Shown in pieces: positions 36,865 through 47,247 of a stretch of DNA of 64,000 bases. The position numbers and the translations under genes were made by a program. The notes under the pieces were generated by a model that saw only the letters and a list, made by a program, of their open reading frames with translations, did no database searches and was not told the origin of the DNA. The first letter of the stretch is position 1, and the number at the start of each line of letters is the position of its first letter. Location: assembly GCF_025345565.1 (NCBI RefSeq), contig NZ_CP054475.1, positions 3,327,129-3,391,128 of the forward strand, read 5' to 3'. The stretch is from Thalassolituus hydrocarboniclasticus. Lineage in GTDB: Bacteria; Pseudomonadota; Gammaproteobacteria; Pseudomonadales; Oceanobacteraceae.

Positions 36865-37881
36865 TCAGACATTGCCGGTTTCCGCTCCCAACGTCTGGCG
36901 ATAATCGCCAGGCGTTGCGTCCGTCCAGCGTTTAAAGGCTTTATAAAAGGCACTGGGTTCGGCATAACCGACCATAAAAGCGATCTCATAAAGCGGAATA
37001 CTTTCATCACGAATCAGATGCATCGCCAACGCCTGGCGGCTCTCATCCAGCAAAGCCTGATAGGTTGTTCCCAATGCTTTCAGACGACGCTGCAGATTAC
37101 GCACACTGATACTCAGCTGTGCGGCCACATCTTCCTGCGATACCTGACGCTTCAGCAGACAGCCCTGCAGAATACGCTGCAACTCGCTGTACAGCATGAC
37201 CTGCTCACGGAATTTATCGGCATTACGCTCAAAATCCCGCAACAAACTGGCATAAAGGATCGGCTGCTGTTCCGGATTAATCTGCTGCCAGGCGGACGCC
37301 GATATCTCCAGAGCATAAGTGTCGCCTGCTACAACCTCAGGAACACAAAAGTCATTCAGCTGCGCCACAAAATCTGAATCAAGCGGTACCTGCAACAGCA
37401 GATCCTGATCACGGTAACGCCTGCCCAGTACCTGATAACAGGCTTCAGACAGCGTCAGCAAACCCTGCAACAGCTGTTGTGGCAATAATTGCAAACCTGC
37501 CTGCGACTCAGCCCTGATAATTACTTTGTGCTCACCCGGACTGACGGCAAAGTGAATATTACCCGCTGACAGATGAATAAAACGCAGAGCAGCCACCAGT
37601 CCCTGAGATAAATTCTCAGAATATTTTAATAACCGGCTCAGCGGTAAATCGCACTGTGCCAGATAGCGCCCGGTACGGGCAGGCAACAGCCTGTCGCAGC
37701 TTTGCGAGGCGATATAATTATGGGCAAGCTTAAGCTTGTCAGCATCGACCCATGGCGGCATAGGCTCCGCAGGTGTCATGCCAAGTAAACTCCAGACAGG
37801 AGTGATATCAATACCTTGACTGTCCCAGAAGCTCAGCAGATGCTGCACCAGTACGATATCGACCTGTACAGTTGGGCTCAT
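36865..37881 (-). CDS. AraC family transcriptional regulator
   Basis: A 338-residue regulator from the ATG at 37881, with GGGAGGG just upstream. The N-terminal sensor domain (VWSLLGMTPAEPMPPWVDADKL, core PPWVDADKL) is followed by a C-terminal AraC HTH (LSISVRNLQRRLKALGTTY and YEIAFMVGYAEPSAFYKAF). It is the third regulator of this architecture in the window. No target gene is adjacent except ndh, which is convergent. The ligand is unknown. Confidence 0.9.
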   Translation of the reverse strand: MSPTVQVDIVLVQHLLSFWDSQGIDITPVWSLLGMTPAEPMPPWVDADKLKLAHNYIASQSCDRLLPARTGRYLAQCDLPLSRLLKYSENLSQGLVAALRFIHLSAGNIHFAVSPGEHKVIIRAESQAGLQLLPQQLLQGLLTLSEACYQVLGRRYRDQDLLLQVPLDSDFVAQLNDFCVPEVVAGDTYALEISASAWQQINPEQQPILYASLLRDFERNADKFREQVMLYSELQRILQGCLLKRQVSQEDVAAQLSISVRNLQRRLKALGTTYQALLDESRQALAMHLIRDESIPLYEIAFMVGYAEPSAFYKAFKRWTDATPGDYRQTLGAETGNV

Positions 37882-38074
37882 ATCCCTCCCCAACGATCTT
37901 ATGATTATTAACTACCGGTCTCCGCCGGAAATTGAACAATTGTTCTATATTCTGATATATGAATTTGATCATGGTTAGCAGTGAGGGGAGTGTCAATAGA
38001 CTGAGGCGACAGTGAAAATAATGTCGTCAAAAAGGCAGCATAGTCAGGAAAATTCACTAGATAGTGACGGTGGC

Positions 38075-38563
38075 TTAATAGCTATCCGAGTGTTCAGCAA
38101 TAGCCAGCTGTTCAAGAGCATAGCTGGTTTGCTCGCCCGTAAAACCACGATAGGCCAGAAAACGATATAACCGGGCGCGTTCACGCATATCCTGCGGTGA
38201 TACCCCGCCAGGGCATTTGCGTTGTGCGAGATCAAGTGCCAGCTCATACCAGTCAACACTGAGATTGGCGATAGCACTCTGAATCTGCTCAGCGTTCAGA
38301 CCTTTTTCGCGCAGCTCCTGTTGCAGGCGCACAGGGCCATAACGCTGGCAGCGGCTGTTGAGGAAAGATTCAGCAAAGCGCTCATCGGATTGCCAGTGAC
38401 GCTCGGCAAGGTCATCAAGAACCGTTTCCACATCGTCAGGATCGGCAGCTTTCGGGGAGAGTTTGCGCGACAGTTCGCGGCGGGAATAATCACGCCGGGA
38501 CAGCAGATCAACAGCCGCCCGGCGCAATTCAGCCTGCGTCAGCTCAGGCTTCGGCTTCTTCAT
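38075..38563 (-). CDS. recX: Regulatory protein RecX
   Basis: A 162-residue protein starting at the ATG at 38563, inside the last 20 bases of recA. RecX helix repeats are visible ([53 protein letters not shown]). It binds RecA filaments and limits their activity. It is translationally coupled to recA and shares its LexA control. Confidence 0.95.
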   Translation of the reverse strand: MKKPKPELTQAELRRAAVDLLSRRDYSRRELSRKLSPKAADPDDVETVLDDLAERHWQSDERFAESFLNSRCQRYGPVRLQQELREKGLNAEQIQSAIANLSVDWYELALDLAQRKCPGGVSPQDMRERARLYRFLAYRGFTGEQTSYALEQLAIAEHSDSY

Positions 38564-39581
38564 CCGCTTCACTGGTAATGTCTGATGCTACGGCTACCGT
38601 CAGCATCTGGCTGCGGATGCCGGCTTCAATTTCTGCAGCCATCTCAGGGTGATCCTGCAGGAACAGTGCAGCATTCGCTTTACCCTGCCCGATCTTGTCG
38701 CCTTTATAGCTGTACCAGGCACCGGATTTATCCACCAGACCACATTTAACACCCAGGTCAATTACTTCACCCATGTGGTAGATGCCCTGACCGTACATGA
38801 TCTGGAACTCGGCCTGCTTGAACGGTGGCGATACTTTATTTTTCACCACTTTAACGCGGGTTTCGTTACCGATCACTTCGTCGCCCTGTTTAACCGAACC
38901 GATACGGCGGATATCCAGACGTACAGACGAATAGAACTTCAGTGCGTTACCACCGGTCGTGGTTTCCGGACTGCCGAACATAACGCCGATTTTCATCCGG
39001 ATCTGGTTAATGAAGATCACCAGACAGTTGGCGTTTTTAACGTTACCGGTAATTTTACGCAGAGCCTGAGACATCAGACGCGCTTGCAGGCCAACATGGC
39101 TGTCGCCCATCTCGCCTTCAATTTCAGCCTTAGGAACCAGTGCAGCAACGGAGTCGACAACAATCACATCCACTGCGCCGGAGCGTACCAGGCTGTCACA
39201 GATTTCCAGTGCCTGTTCACCTGTGTCTGGCTGCGATACCAGCAGGCTGTTCAGATCGATGCCCAGTTTTTCAGCATACAGCGGGTCCAGAGCGTGCTCA
39301 GCATCGATAATGGCAACGGATTTGCCCATTTTCTGCGCCTGCGCCATCACCGATAAACACAGTGTGGTTTTACCTGAGCTTTCCGGACCATAGATTTCAA
39401 CGATCCGGCCCTGTGGCAGACCGCCAATGCCCAGAGCGATGTCCAGCCCCAGAGAACCTGTGGAGATAGCAGGGATGGCTTCGCGCGGCTGCTCGCCCAT
39501 CTTCATAATGGCGCCTTTACCAAACTGACGTTCAATCTGGCTCAGTGCCGCATCAAGTGCTTTCTGTTTGTTAGCATCCAT
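38544..39581 (-). CDS. recA: Recombinase RecA
   Basis: A 345-residue recombinase of standard length. The Walker A motif GPESSGKTT (about 66-74), Walker [11 protein letters not shown], and DNA-binding loops L1 and L2 ([34 protein letters not shown]) are intact. The acidic C-terminus SEADEEAEA is typical. It drives strand exchange and LexA self-cleavage. A LexA-type box lies 69 bp upstream of the start. Confidence 0.99.
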   Translation of the reverse strand: MDANKQKALDAALSQIERQFGKGAIMKMGEQPREAIPAISTGSLGLDIALGIGGLPQGRIVEIYGPESSGKTTLCLSVMAQAQKMGKSVAIIDAEHALDPLYAEKLGIDLNSLLVSQPDTGEQALEICDSLVRSGAVDVIVVDSVAALVPKAEIEGEMGDSHVGLQARLMSQALRKITGNVKNANCLVIFINQIRMKIGVMFGSPETTTGGNALKFYSSVRLDIRRIGSVKQGDEVIGNETRVKVVKNKVSPPFKQAEFQIMYGQGIYHMGEVIDLGVKCGLVDKSGAWYSYKGDKIGQGKANAALFLQDHPEMAAEIEAGIRSQMLTVAVASDITSEADEEAEA

Positions 39582-39649
39582 CGCTCTGTCCTGTCTGTGT
39601 TTAATCTGGTTAGTCTGTCTGACCGGTCTGTTACTTGCTCATGACCAAT

Positions 39650-39669
39650 CACTGTAAATTTAACCAGTA
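39650..39669 (-). promoter_or_regulatory. LexA (SOS) box of recA
   Basis: On the minus strand TACTGGTTAAATTTACAGTG, fitting CTG-N10-CAG with an AT-rich centre. It lies 69-88 bp upstream of the recA start codon. Confidence 0.8.
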
Positions 39670-39710
39670 TTTAAGCACAGCTTATTCTCAGCGCCAACCC
39701 TTCTTTTTTG

Positions 39711-40196
39711 TCAGCAGGACAGCCAGCGGCATAAGCCCTGAATACCGTGCACAACCGCCAGTGCGCGCACCTGTTCGCGGTTACCGGGAAAGTGGCAGCA
39801 TTCCGTAATCTGCTGCTCGGCATTGCCCCAGGCAAACCAGACAGTTCCCACGGGCTTATCTTCGGAGCCGCCGCCGGGCCCGGCCACACCACTGACCGCT
39901 ACCGCCAGATCGCCCAGACTGTTATTGACCGCACCGGCCACCATGGCGCGCACTGTCTCTTCGCTGACCGCACCGAACTGTTCAATCAGCGCCGGTGGTA
40001 CGCCGAGATAGCGGACTTTGGCTTCGTTGGAATAGGTTACAAAACCACATTCAAACCAGTTCGAACTGCCGGCCATATCGGTCAGCGCACTGGCAATACC
40101 GCCGCCGGTACAGGACTCAGCGGTGACCAGCCGCAGATTACGGCTCTGCAGAATTTCAGCCAGTACGGCAACAGAGGCATTCAGTTCAGGGCTCAT
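39711..40196 (-). CDS. pncC: Nicotinamide-nucleotide amidohydrolase (CinA C-domain)
   Basis: A 161-residue stand-alone CinA C-terminal domain. Motifs [21 protein letters not shown] (core TAESCTGG), [16 protein letters not shown], and [23 protein letters not shown] (core SGVAGPGGG) are present. PncC deamidates NMN to NaMN in NAD recycling. It precedes recA, as in many gammaproteobacteria, and is divergent from mutS. Confidence 0.93.
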   Translation of the reverse strand: MSPELNASVAVLAEILQSRNLRLVTAESCTGGGIASALTDMAGSSNWFECGFVTYSNEAKVRYLGVPPALIEQFGAVSEETVRAMVAGAVNNSLGDLAVAVSGVAGPGGGSEDKPVGTVWFAWGNAEQQITECCHFPGNREQVRALAVVHGIQGLCRWLSC

Positions 40197-40270
40197 TTCT
40201 GTATCCTCGCGGAATCACTTACAATCTGCCGTTTACATTAACACGCCCGTTTTTTAAGGACACTCGCCCG

Positions 40271-42892
40271 ATGAGCCAGGCAACTGCCCAGCACACGCCG
40301 ATGATGCAACAGTATTTCCGCATCAAAGCCGAATTCTCCGACACTCTGCTGTTTTATCGCATGGGCGATTTTTACGAATTATTTTACAGCGACGCCAAAC
40401 GTGCGGCACAGCTACTCGACATTACCTTAACCGCCCGCGGCCAGAGTGGCGGCGAGCCCATTCCGATGGCCGGTATTCCATACCATGCTGCCGAAAACTA
40501 TATCGCCCGGCTGGTAAAGCAGGGGGTTTCGGTGGCGATTGCCGAACAAATCGGCGACCCGGCGACCAGCAAAGGGCCGGTAGAACGCAAAGTCGTGCGT
40601 GTTATCACACCGGGCACCCTGACCGATGAAGCTTTTCTCGATGAGCGTTCCGACAACCTGCTGGTTGCCCTCTGTTCTGAGCAACAACGCCATGGTTTAG
40701 CCGTGCTGGAAATCAGCTCCGGTCGTTTCTCGGTGCTGGAGGTCGACGGTGAAGATGCTTTACTGGCCGAGATCGAACGTCTGCGTCCGGCGGAATTATT
40801 ACTCAACGAAGATCAGCGCCAGCCCGCCGGTCTGCGTGAACGCCAGGGGGCGAAATTACAGGCGCCGTGGCACTACGAATCCGACACCGCTTTCCGCCTG
40901 CTGACCCAGCAGTTAAAAACCCGCGACCTGCGTGGCTTTGGCTGTGAGCATATGACGGTGGCTATCCGTGCTGCCGGCGCTCTGCTGAATTACGCTCAGG
41001 AAACCCAGCGCAATAATCTGCCGCATATCCGCTCGCTGCAGGTCGAACAGCCGGATGACGCCATTATTATCGACCCCGCCAGCCGCCGGAATCTGGAGAT
41101 TGATATCAACCAGAAAGGCGACAGCCAGCACACGCTGGCCTGGATCATGGATAAAACCGCCACCGCCATGGGCAGTCGTTTGCTCAAGCGCTGGCTGAAC
41201 CGTCCGCTGCGCGACCAGGCTCTGCTGCAACAACGACAGGGATTCATCGCCCAGCTTATTCAGCATTACGCCGCCGAAGAATTGCACAGCAGCCTGAAAC
41301 AGGTTGGTGATATTGAGCGTATTTTATCGCGTGTGGCACTGGGTTCTGCCCGCCCGCGCGACCTCGCACGGCTGCGTGATGCGCTGGCCATCGTGCCCGA
41401 TATTCGCCAGCAGCTAACCCGCCTCGACAGCACACTGGCTGAACAGCTACTGGAACGGGCGCAGGAATTCCCGCACTGGGTTGAACGCCTGAGCAAAGCC
41501 ATTATTGAAAACCCGCCGGTCATTATCCGCGACGGCGGTGTGATCGCCGAAGGCTACGACAGCGAGCTGGATGAACTGCGCGCACTGAGCGAAAACGCCG
41601 GCGATTATTTAATTAAGCTTGAAGAGCAGGAAAAAGAACGTACCGGTATCAGCACTTTAAAAGTCGGCTACAACCGCGTGCACGGCTATTACATTGAAAT
41701 ATCCAAAGCCCAGTCCGATGCCGCGCCTACGGAATATATCCGTCGCCAGACGCTGAAAAACGCCGAACGTTTTATTACGCCGGAACTGAAAACCTTCGAA
41801 GACAAAGCGCTGAGTGCCAAAAGCCGGGCGTTAAGCCGCGAAAAAGCCCTGTACGACGAACTGGTGCAGGCACTGGCCGAAGAGCTGATTCCGTTACAGG
41901 TGTGCGCCGCGGCGCTGTCTGAACTGGACGTACTGTCGAATCTAGCCGAGCGCGCCGAAAGCCTGCGTTTTGTGCAGCCGCAACTGGTCAGCGATGCGGT
42001 GGTCGATATTCAGCAGGGGCGCCATCCGGTAATCGAAAATCTGATCGTCGATCCCTTTGTCGCCAACGATACCCGCCTCGATGCCCGGCAGAATATGCAG
42101 ATCATTACCGGCCCGAACATGGGCGGTAAATCGACCTATATGCGTCAGGTTGCCCTGATTGCCCTGCTGGCACATATCGGCAGCTATGTGCCCGCCGAAA
42201 GCTGCACCCTCGGCCCGATTGACCGGATTTTTACCCGTATGGGTTCCTCCGATGATGTCGCCGGTGGCCGTTCGACTTTTATGGTGGAAATGACCGAAAC
42301 CGCCAATATCCTGCACAATGCCACCGCCCAGAGTCTGGTATTAATGGATGAAGTCGGCCGTGGCACCAGCACTTTTGACGGCCTGTCTCTGGCCTGGGCC
42401 AGTGCCGCACATCTGGCCGAACATATCGGTGCATTTACCCTGTTTGCCACCCATTATTTCGAGATGACCGCCCTGCCGGAAAACCACAGCAATGTGGTTA
42501 ACGTGCACCTTAAAGCCACCGAGCACGACGACCGTATTATCTTCCTGCACTCGGTAGAACAGGGACCGGCCAGCCAGAGTTATGGCCTGCAGGTAGCCCA
42601 GCTGGCCGGCGTACCGGACAGCGTGATTCAGCAGGCCAAAGCGCAGCTGCTGCATCTGGAGCAAAGCTCTGGCGTCAGCCCTGCGGCCATACCAACATCC
42701 TTTACCAGCGGTGCGGAGAACACGGCACCAGTGACGCATAAAGCTCAGGCAAAAGCCGAGCAACCGCTGCAGAATGATCTGTTCGCCGCCCTGCCATCAG
42801 CTGTTGAAGAGCGTCTGGCCGCTCTGAACCCGGACGATCTGTCACCACGGGCGGCACTGGAGCTGATGTATGAACTGAAGGGGCTGCTGTAA
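40271..42892 (+). CDS. mutS: DNA mismatch repair protein MutS
   Basis: An 873-residue MutS. The mismatch-reading Phe-x-Glu is in [11 protein letters not shown] (about 34-44). The connector, core and clamp domains follow, and the ATPase has Walker [15 protein letters not shown] (about 615-628), Walker [16 protein letters not shown] and the signature [13 protein letters not shown]. The C-terminal HTH and short tetramer tail ([17 protein letters not shown]) are kept. It finds base mismatches and recruits MutL. Confidence 0.98.
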   Translation: MSQATAQHTPMMQQYFRIKAEFSDTLLFYRMGDFYELFYSDAKRAAQLLDITLTARGQSGGEPIPMAGIPYHAAENYIARLVKQGVSVAIAEQIGDPATSKGPVERKVVRVITPGTLTDEAFLDERSDNLLVALCSEQQRHGLAVLEISSGRFSVLEVDGEDALLAEIERLRPAELLLNEDQRQPAGLRERQGAKLQAPWHYESDTAFRLLTQQLKTRDLRGFGCEHMTVAIRAAGALLNYAQETQRNNLPHIRSLQVEQPDDAIIIDPASRRNLEIDINQKGDSQHTLAWIMDKTATAMGSRLLKRWLNRPLRDQALLQQRQGFIAQLIQHYAAEELHSSLKQVGDIERILSRVALGSARPRDLARLRDALAIVPDIRQQLTRLDSTLAEQLLERAQEFPHWVERLSKAIIENPPVIIRDGGVIAEGYDSELDELRALSENAGDYLIKLEEQEKERTGISTLKVGYNRVHGYYIEISKAQSDAAPTEYIRRQTLKNAERFITPELKTFEDKALSAKSRALSREKALYDELVQALAEELIPLQVCAAALSELDVLSNLAERAESLRFVQPQLVSDAVVDIQQGRHPVIENLIVDPFVANDTRLDARQNMQIITGPNMGGKSTYMRQVALIALLAHIGSYVPAESCTLGPIDRIFTRMGSSDDVAGGRSTFMVEMTETANILHNATAQSLVLMDEVGRGTSTFDGLSLAWASAAHLAEHIGAFTLFATHYFEMTALPENHSNVVNVHLKATEHDDRIIFLHSVEQGPASQSYGLQVAQLAGVPDSVIQQAKAQLLHLEQSSGVSPAAIPTSFTSGAENTAPVTHKAQAKAEQPLQNDLFAALPSAVEERLAALNPDDLSPRAALELMYELKGLL

Positions 42893-42906
42893 AAATCACC
42901 GCCTTC

Positions 42907-42965
42907 TTATAGCCAGCAAGCAGGTTTCTGCAGTTTCGTTAGAACCATTAGGCTGCTGGCTATAA
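42907..42965. repeat. Long inverted repeat after mutS
   Basis: TTATAGCCAGCA at 42907-42918 and TGCTGGCTATAA at 42954-42965 are perfect inverted copies. Inside, GGTTTCT and AGAACC can also pair. It could end mutS transcription, but no T run follows; a small mobile repeat is the alternative. Confidence 0.65.
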
Positions 42966-42987
42966 CCCATATTTATAGCGGACGAAC

Positions 42988-43016
42988 TTGCCCAGTTGCC
43001 CGCTCCTACCTAGAAT
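42988..43016 (+). promoter_or_regulatory. Candidate sigma-70 promoter of fdxA
   Basis: TTGCCC, a 17-bp spacer, TAGAAT. It lies about 97 bp upstream of the fdxA start. Confidence 0.45.
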
Positions 43017-43112
43017 GGCGGATTACTAAACACCCGGAGACTGAGTGTCTTATCAGTCTGCCAAGAACCGGGGGAACGCGCCGATGATTTGCGAGATTAG
43101 GAGATACCCCAG

Positions 43113-43436
43113 ATGACGTTCGTCGTTACTGATAACTGCGTGAAATGTAAGTACACCGACTGTGTGGAAGTCTGCCCGGTTGACTGTTTCTACGAAGGTC
43201 CGAACTTTCTGGTGATTCACCCGGATGAGTGTATCGACTGTGCACTGTGTGAGCCTGAGTGCCCGGCGGAAGCGATTTTCTCCGAAGACGAAGTACCGGC
43301 CGGTCAGGAACAGTACATTGAGCTGAACGCAGAACTGGCCGAAGTATGGCCGAACATCAGCGAGAAGAAAGAGTCGCTGCCGGATGCCGAGGAGTGGGAT
43401 GGCGTTCCGGACAAACTGCAACACCTTGAGCGCTGA
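43113..43436 (+). CDS. fdxA: 7Fe-8S ferredoxin FdxA
   Basis: A 107-residue ferredoxin. The Fe-S cysteines are in [18 protein letters not shown] (3Fe-4S) and [12 protein letters not shown] (4Fe-4S). The C-terminal 45 residues ([23 protein letters not shown], core VWPNISEKK) match the Azotobacter FdI / FdxA family. It is a low-potential electron carrier. The preceding AGGAGA and the convergent rpoS neighbour match the Pseudomonas order. Confidence 0.96.
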   Translation: MTFVVTDNCVKCKYTDCVEVCPVDCFYEGPNFLVIHPDECIDCALCEPECPAEAIFSEDEVPAGQEQYIELNAELAEVWPNISEKKESLPDAEEWDGVPDKLQHLER

Positions 43437-43471
43437 GTCTCAGCCAGCAAGTACAGCCCGGTAATCTCCGG

Positions 43472-43508
43472 GCAATAAAAAAGCGGCCATTGGCCGCTTT
43501 TTTATTGC
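43472..43508. terminator. Bidirectional terminator, fdxA/rpoS
   Basis: GCAATAAAAAAGCGGCC pairs fully with GGCCGCTTTTTTATTGC across loop ATT. It fills the 85-bp gap between the convergent genes. Confidence 0.95.
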
Positions 43509-43521
43509 TGCTGTTTGCTGA

Positions 43522-44505
43522 TTAGGCATCACCAAACAGAGTGGCTGCGTTCAGACCCTGCTTCTCCATGATCTCACGCAGACGCTTCAGAGCTTCGACC
43601 TGAATCTGGCGCACACGCTCACGGGTCAGACCGATTTCGCGGCCCACATCTTCCAGGGTGCTGGTTTCATAACCACGCAGACCGAAACGACGGGACAGAA
43701 CTTCACGTTGCTTCTCTGGCAGTTCTTCAATCCAGCGATCCAGATTGGCCTGAATATCCTGATTCTGCAGTTCTTCACCCGGATCGGTTACACGCTCATC
43801 GGCGATGGTATCCAGAATGGATTTATCGGATGACGGCCCAAGTGGGGTATCAATCGAGGTTACACGCTCATTCAGTTTGAGCATGCGTTTTACATCTTCT
43901 ACCGGTTTTTCCAGCAGAGCTGCGATTTCTTCTGCGCTTGGCTCATGATCCAGCTTCTGGGTCAGCTCACGGGCTGCACGCAGATAAACGTTGAGTTCTT
44001 TGACCACGTGAATCGGCAGACGGATGGTACGGGTCTGATTCATAATCGCCCGTTCGATAGTCTGACGAATCCACCAGGTGGCGTAGGTAGAGAAGCGGAA
44101 GCCACGTTCCGGATCGAACTTCTCAACCGCGCGGATCAGACCCAGGTTGCCCTCTTCGATCAGATCCAGCAGTGATAAGCCGCGGTTAACGTAACGGCGT
44201 GAAATCTTCACCACCAGTCGCAGGTTACTTTCAATCATGCGACGGCGACCCATTTCATCACCCTTGCGGGCCAGACGTGCATAGTGCACCTCTTCTTCCG
44301 CAGACAGCAGTGGGGAAAACCCAATCTCATTGAGATACAACTGAGTAGCATCCATCGTTTTGTAGGATGTGTCAGCGGCAAAGCGTTCTGTGGTTTCGTC
44401 TGCAGAATCCTGTTCAGACTCAGACTCTTCCACCAGTGCCAGTGCTTCTACATCATCAAAAACGTCTTCTTCGCGTAGTTCTCGTTGTTGTACTGCCATG
44501 TTCAT
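43522..44505 (-). CDS. rpoS: RNA polymerase sigma factor RpoS
   Basis: A 327-residue sigma-70 family group 2 factor. Region 1.2 begins [21 protein letters not shown] (core [12 protein letters not shown]); region 2 has [18 protein letters not shown] and [14 protein letters not shown]; region 4 has [24 protein letters not shown] in near form ([17 protein letters not shown]). It directs stationary-phase and stress transcription. The acidic N-terminus ([18 protein letters not shown]) is usual for the family. It lies downstream of nlpD, within which the rpoS promoter normally sits. Confidence 0.98.
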   Translation of the reverse strand: MNMAVQQRELREEDVFDDVEALALVEESESEQDSADETTERFAADTSYKTMDATQLYLNEIGFSPLLSAEEEVHYARLARKGDEMGRRRMIESNLRLVVKISRRYVNRGLSLLDLIEEGNLGLIRAVEKFDPERGFRFSTYATWWIRQTIERAIMNQTRTIRLPIHVVKELNVYLRAARELTQKLDHEPSAEEIAALLEKPVEDVKRMLKLNERVTSIDTPLGPSSDKSILDTIADERVTDPGEELQNQDIQANLDRWIEELPEKQREVLSRRFGLRGYETSTLEDVGREIGLTRERVRQIQVEALKRLREIMEKQGLNAATLFGDA

Positions 44506-44582
44506 TTCCGCCTTTGGTTATCGTCCTGAACCTGAACCGAAACAGGTTTTGTGCCAGAACGATTGATTAATTTCTGCCCGCT

Positions 44583-45353
44583 CTACCCAGGCCGGCTGGG
44601 TAAGTATCTGAGCGGATCAACCGGCTTGCCGTTTCTTCGGATCTCAAAGTGAAGTTTCACTTTGTCGGTACCAGTAGATCCTATTTCGGCAATCTTCTGG
44701 CCAGCTTTAACGACTTCTTGCTCGCTGACCAGAATGCGGCTGGTGTGGGCGTAGGCGCTGAGGTAAGTATCGTTGTGTTTGACGATGACTAAGTTGCCAT
44801 AACCGCGTAAGCCCTGACCCGCGTAAACCACGGTTCCTGCCGCTGCTGCCAAAACAGATTCTCCCAAAGCACCGGCGATATCAATCCCCTTGTTTACGGG
44901 CTTTTTGGTTGAAAAATGACCAATCAAACGGCCGTTTACCGGCCATTTCCAGTCAGTTTCGGCTGTATTGTCGTTATTTTTTGGCGGGTTATGACTTGTT
45001 TTTGCCGGAGGCTTAGCTGGCCTCTGACTTTTTGGCAGCGGTTTTGACGGATTTTCGACAGTAGCAACAACAGGGGGCCGGGAACGCTTACTGACATTTC
45101 TGATGTCAATTTTTTGACCAGGGTAGATAACATAAGGGCTGGCTATTGAGTTAGCACTTGCCAACTCCCGGTAATCGATTCCGTAACGCCAGGCAATTGA
45201 GAACAGCGTCTCACCACGCTCAACAAGATGGAAACCCGTCGCGGTTTGTCCTTTACTGAACTTCTCTTCAACTGAGACAAATTCTCGGCCAGAAAGGCAC
45301 CCTGTTAATAGTGTAGCTATCGTGACTAATATGACAGTGGTCAGTGCTTTCAT
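44583..45353 (-). CDS. nlpD: Lipoprotein NlpD, amidase activator
   Basis: About 256 residues from the ATG at 45353, which gives a lipoprotein signal with lipobox LLTGC. One LysM domain (HLVERGETLFSIAWRYGIDY, about 42-90) binds peptidoglycan. A proline/lysine-rich linker leads to a degenerate LytM/M23 domain (about 140-256), where the first metal His is replaced (NKGIDI). Such proteins activate amidases such as AmiC during cell separation. It is directly upstream of rpoS. Confidence 0.95.
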   Translation of the reverse strand: MKALTTVILVTIATLLTGCLSGREFVSVEEKFSKGQTATGFHLVERGETLFSIAWRYGIDYRELASANSIASPYVIYPGQKIDIRNVSKRSRPPVVATVENPSKPLPKSQRPAKPPAKTSHNPPKNNDNTAETDWKWPVNGRLIGHFSTKKPVNKGIDIAGALGESVLAAAAGTVVYAGQGLRGYGNLVIVKHNDTYLSAYAHTSRILVSEQEVVKAGQKIAEIGSTGTDKVKLHFEIRRNGKPVDPLRYLPSRPG

Positions 45354-45532
45354 CGTCGTCCGTCGGTGGTTGTTTTTTGACACTCAAAAATGACAGCTTT
45401 TTGAGTCCTGCGGCGCGCCTGATTGTTTTTAACCAAAGACACTTAAAAATAAAACTCTTATTCTAAATAAGTCTAAAAAAATCAAAGTTTTTATCAGATT
45501 TGCGGCTTATATACGGAACTCTACCCGTTTTC

Positions 45533-45560
45533 ACAAAAAAGCCGCACAACTTACTTGCGG
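45533..45560 (-). terminator. Intrinsic terminator of popT
   Basis: On the minus strand CCGCA, a 9-base loop, TGCGG then CTTTTTT. It lies 46-73 bp past the DUF368 gene stop and separates it from nlpD. Confidence 0.65.
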
Positions 45561-45605
45561 ATTTTCATTTTTGATTAACACTTGTTCTCTCTGGGCGAAC
45601 GAAAA

Positions 45606-46505
45606 CTACTGCGCCGTTCTGGACGCAAAACGCTCAAGCCCAAGAACCAATAAAGCTCCCGCCAGCATCAATCCCAGCGCCAGCAATAAGGATAAACCAC
45701 TGTCCGGCAGGATATTGCTCTGGATAAAAGGTACCTCTGCCCCATGGCTGTTCAGGCGCGTACTCAGGGTTTCTTTCCAGGGCCAGACTTTCAGCAGGGA
45801 ACCCGCCATAAAGCCCGTCAGCAAGGCAAACATTGCATCTTTATAATGATGCAGCAACCAGCTGAGAATGCGTGAGAATGCCATCAGGCCAATAGCAGCA
45901 CCGACCGCAAAGGTGCCCAGCAGCTGAATGTCCAGTTGCCGCACGGCACCGAGAACCGGCTCATACAGCCCCATCAGCAGCAGAATAAAGCTACCGGAAA
46001 TTCCCGGCAGGATCATGGCGCAGATCGCAATGCTGCCGGCCAGCAGAATAATCAGAGGGGTCGGCACTACCGAGGTCGGCGATGCTGTGCTGATAAAGCC
46101 GGCAATGACGGCGCCCAATGCCAGCAACACCAGTTGTGCCAGCCCCCAGCGTCCGATTTCTTTGCCGATATGCCAGCAGGAGGCCAGAATCAGGCCGAAG
46201 AAGAAGGCCCACAGCCACACCGGATAGTTCATCAGCAGATAGTGAATTCCACGCGCCAGCGACAACAGTGCCAGCAGGATGCCGCTGCCCAGCACCAGCA
46301 GAAAGGTGCCGTTAATGCTTTGCCAGAAGGCGCGCGGGCCGTCTTTAAACAGCGTTTTCAGTGCCTGCAGGTTGATATTTTTGATGGAGTCCAGCAGCTC
46401 GGTATAGATGCCGGTAACAAAGGCAATGGTGCCGCCGGAGACACCGGGCACCACATCGGCAGCCCCCATTGCTATGCCTTTGAGGAACAGCCAGAAGTGT
46501 TGCAT
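45606..46505 (-). CDS. popT: DUF368 family undecaprenyl phosphate translocase
   Basis: A 299-residue polytopic membrane protein. The family signature KGIAMGAADVVPGVSGGTIAF is at the N-terminus (core ADVVPGVSGGT), and an inverted repeat of it, MILPGISGSFILLLMGLY (core LPGISGSF), sits near residue 170. DUF368 proteins (PopT) return undecaprenyl phosphate across the inner membrane for cell-wall and glycan synthesis. It lies between pcm and nlpD, a place with no such gene in Pseudomonas or E. coli. Confidence 0.9.
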   Translation of the reverse strand: MQHFWLFLKGIAMGAADVVPGVSGGTIAFVTGIYTELLDSIKNINLQALKTLFKDGPRAFWQSINGTFLLVLGSGILLALLSLARGIHYLLMNYPVWLWAFFFGLILASCWHIGKEIGRWGLAQLVLLALGAVIAGFISTASPTSVVPTPLIILLAGSIAICAMILPGISGSFILLLMGLYEPVLGAVRQLDIQLLGTFAVGAAIGLMAFSRILSWLLHHYKDAMFALLTGFMAGSLLKVWPWKETLSTRLNSHGAEVPFIQSNILPDSGLSLLLALGLMLAGALLVLGLERFASRTAQ

Positions 46506-46571
46506 CGCGTCCTTGTCCTTATAGATGAAGAGTTATCAGATATCGGCAGCCGTACTGTCATTGTTCTGAGG

Positions 46572-47234
46572 TTAACGCTGTACGCCGGGTAAAAAAGGTA
46601 CAAAGCGCACGCTTTCGAGGGTTTTACGGCTGAAGTGTTCCCCATGACGGGTAATCAGCACCAGTTTTTGCTCCTGAGTACCGACCGGCATAATCAGTCG
46701 TCCGCCATCGGCAAGCTGTTGCAGCAACGAATCGGGAACGTCTTCAGGGGCAGCGGCAGCGAGAATACCGTCATACAGACCATGCTCGGGCCAGCCCCAG
46801 GTGCCATCAGACAGTTTCAGCGTCACGTTGCGGTAATTCAGTTGCTGCAGACGCTGGCGCGCGCGCTGATGCAGAGGCTCAATGCGTTCCACGCTGAACA
46901 GCTTGCCAACCAGAGGACTGAGCACTGCGGTCTGATAGCCGGAACCGGTACCGATCTCCAGCACCCGGTTAAGCGGTCCGGCGGCGAGCAGTATTTCGGT
47001 CATGCGCGCCACGGTATAAGGCTGACTGATGGTCTGACCGTTGCCGATCGGCAAGGCGGTGTCTTCGTAAGCACGGTGCGCGAGCGCTTCATCCACAAAT
47101 AAATGTCGCGGTGTCTGGGCAATAACCTCCAGCACCTCTTCATTCTTAATGCCGGCTTCGCGCAGGCGCTGCACCAGACGGTTGCGGGTGCGTTGCGAAG
47201 TCATTCCTATGCCGGTCAGCTGCTGCTCGTTCAC
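46572..47234 (-). CDS. pcm: Protein-L-isoaspartate O-methyltransferase
   Basis: A 220-residue protein beginning at GTG, with AGGATCT upstream and surE 13 bp before. Motif I is [18 protein letters not shown]; the PCMT motifs [35 protein letters not shown] (core [10 protein letters not shown]) and [11 protein letters not shown] in near form (MPVGTQEQ) are clear. It repairs isoaspartyl residues in damaged proteins with SAM. surE-pcm is a conserved stress pair. Confidence 0.96.
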   Translation of the reverse strand: MNEQQLTGIGMTSQRTRNRLVQRLREAGIKNEEVLEVIAQTPRHLFVDEALAHRAYEDTALPIGNGQTISQPYTVARMTEILLAAGPLNRVLEIGTGSGYQTAVLSPLVGKLFSVERIEPLHQRARQRLQQLNYRNVTLKLSDGTWGWPEHGLYDGILAAAAPEDVPDSLLQQLADGGRLIMPVGTQEQKLVLITRHGEHFSRKTLESVRFVPFLPGVQR

Positions 47235-47247
47235 TCAGAGATCCTGC

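Noticed and set aside
43437..43521. Possible rsmZ-like CsrA-titrating RNA between fdxA and rpoS, where Pseudomonas keeps it
   Set aside because: The gap is only 85 bp and is mostly filled by the bidirectional terminator; there are no repeated GGA hairpins.
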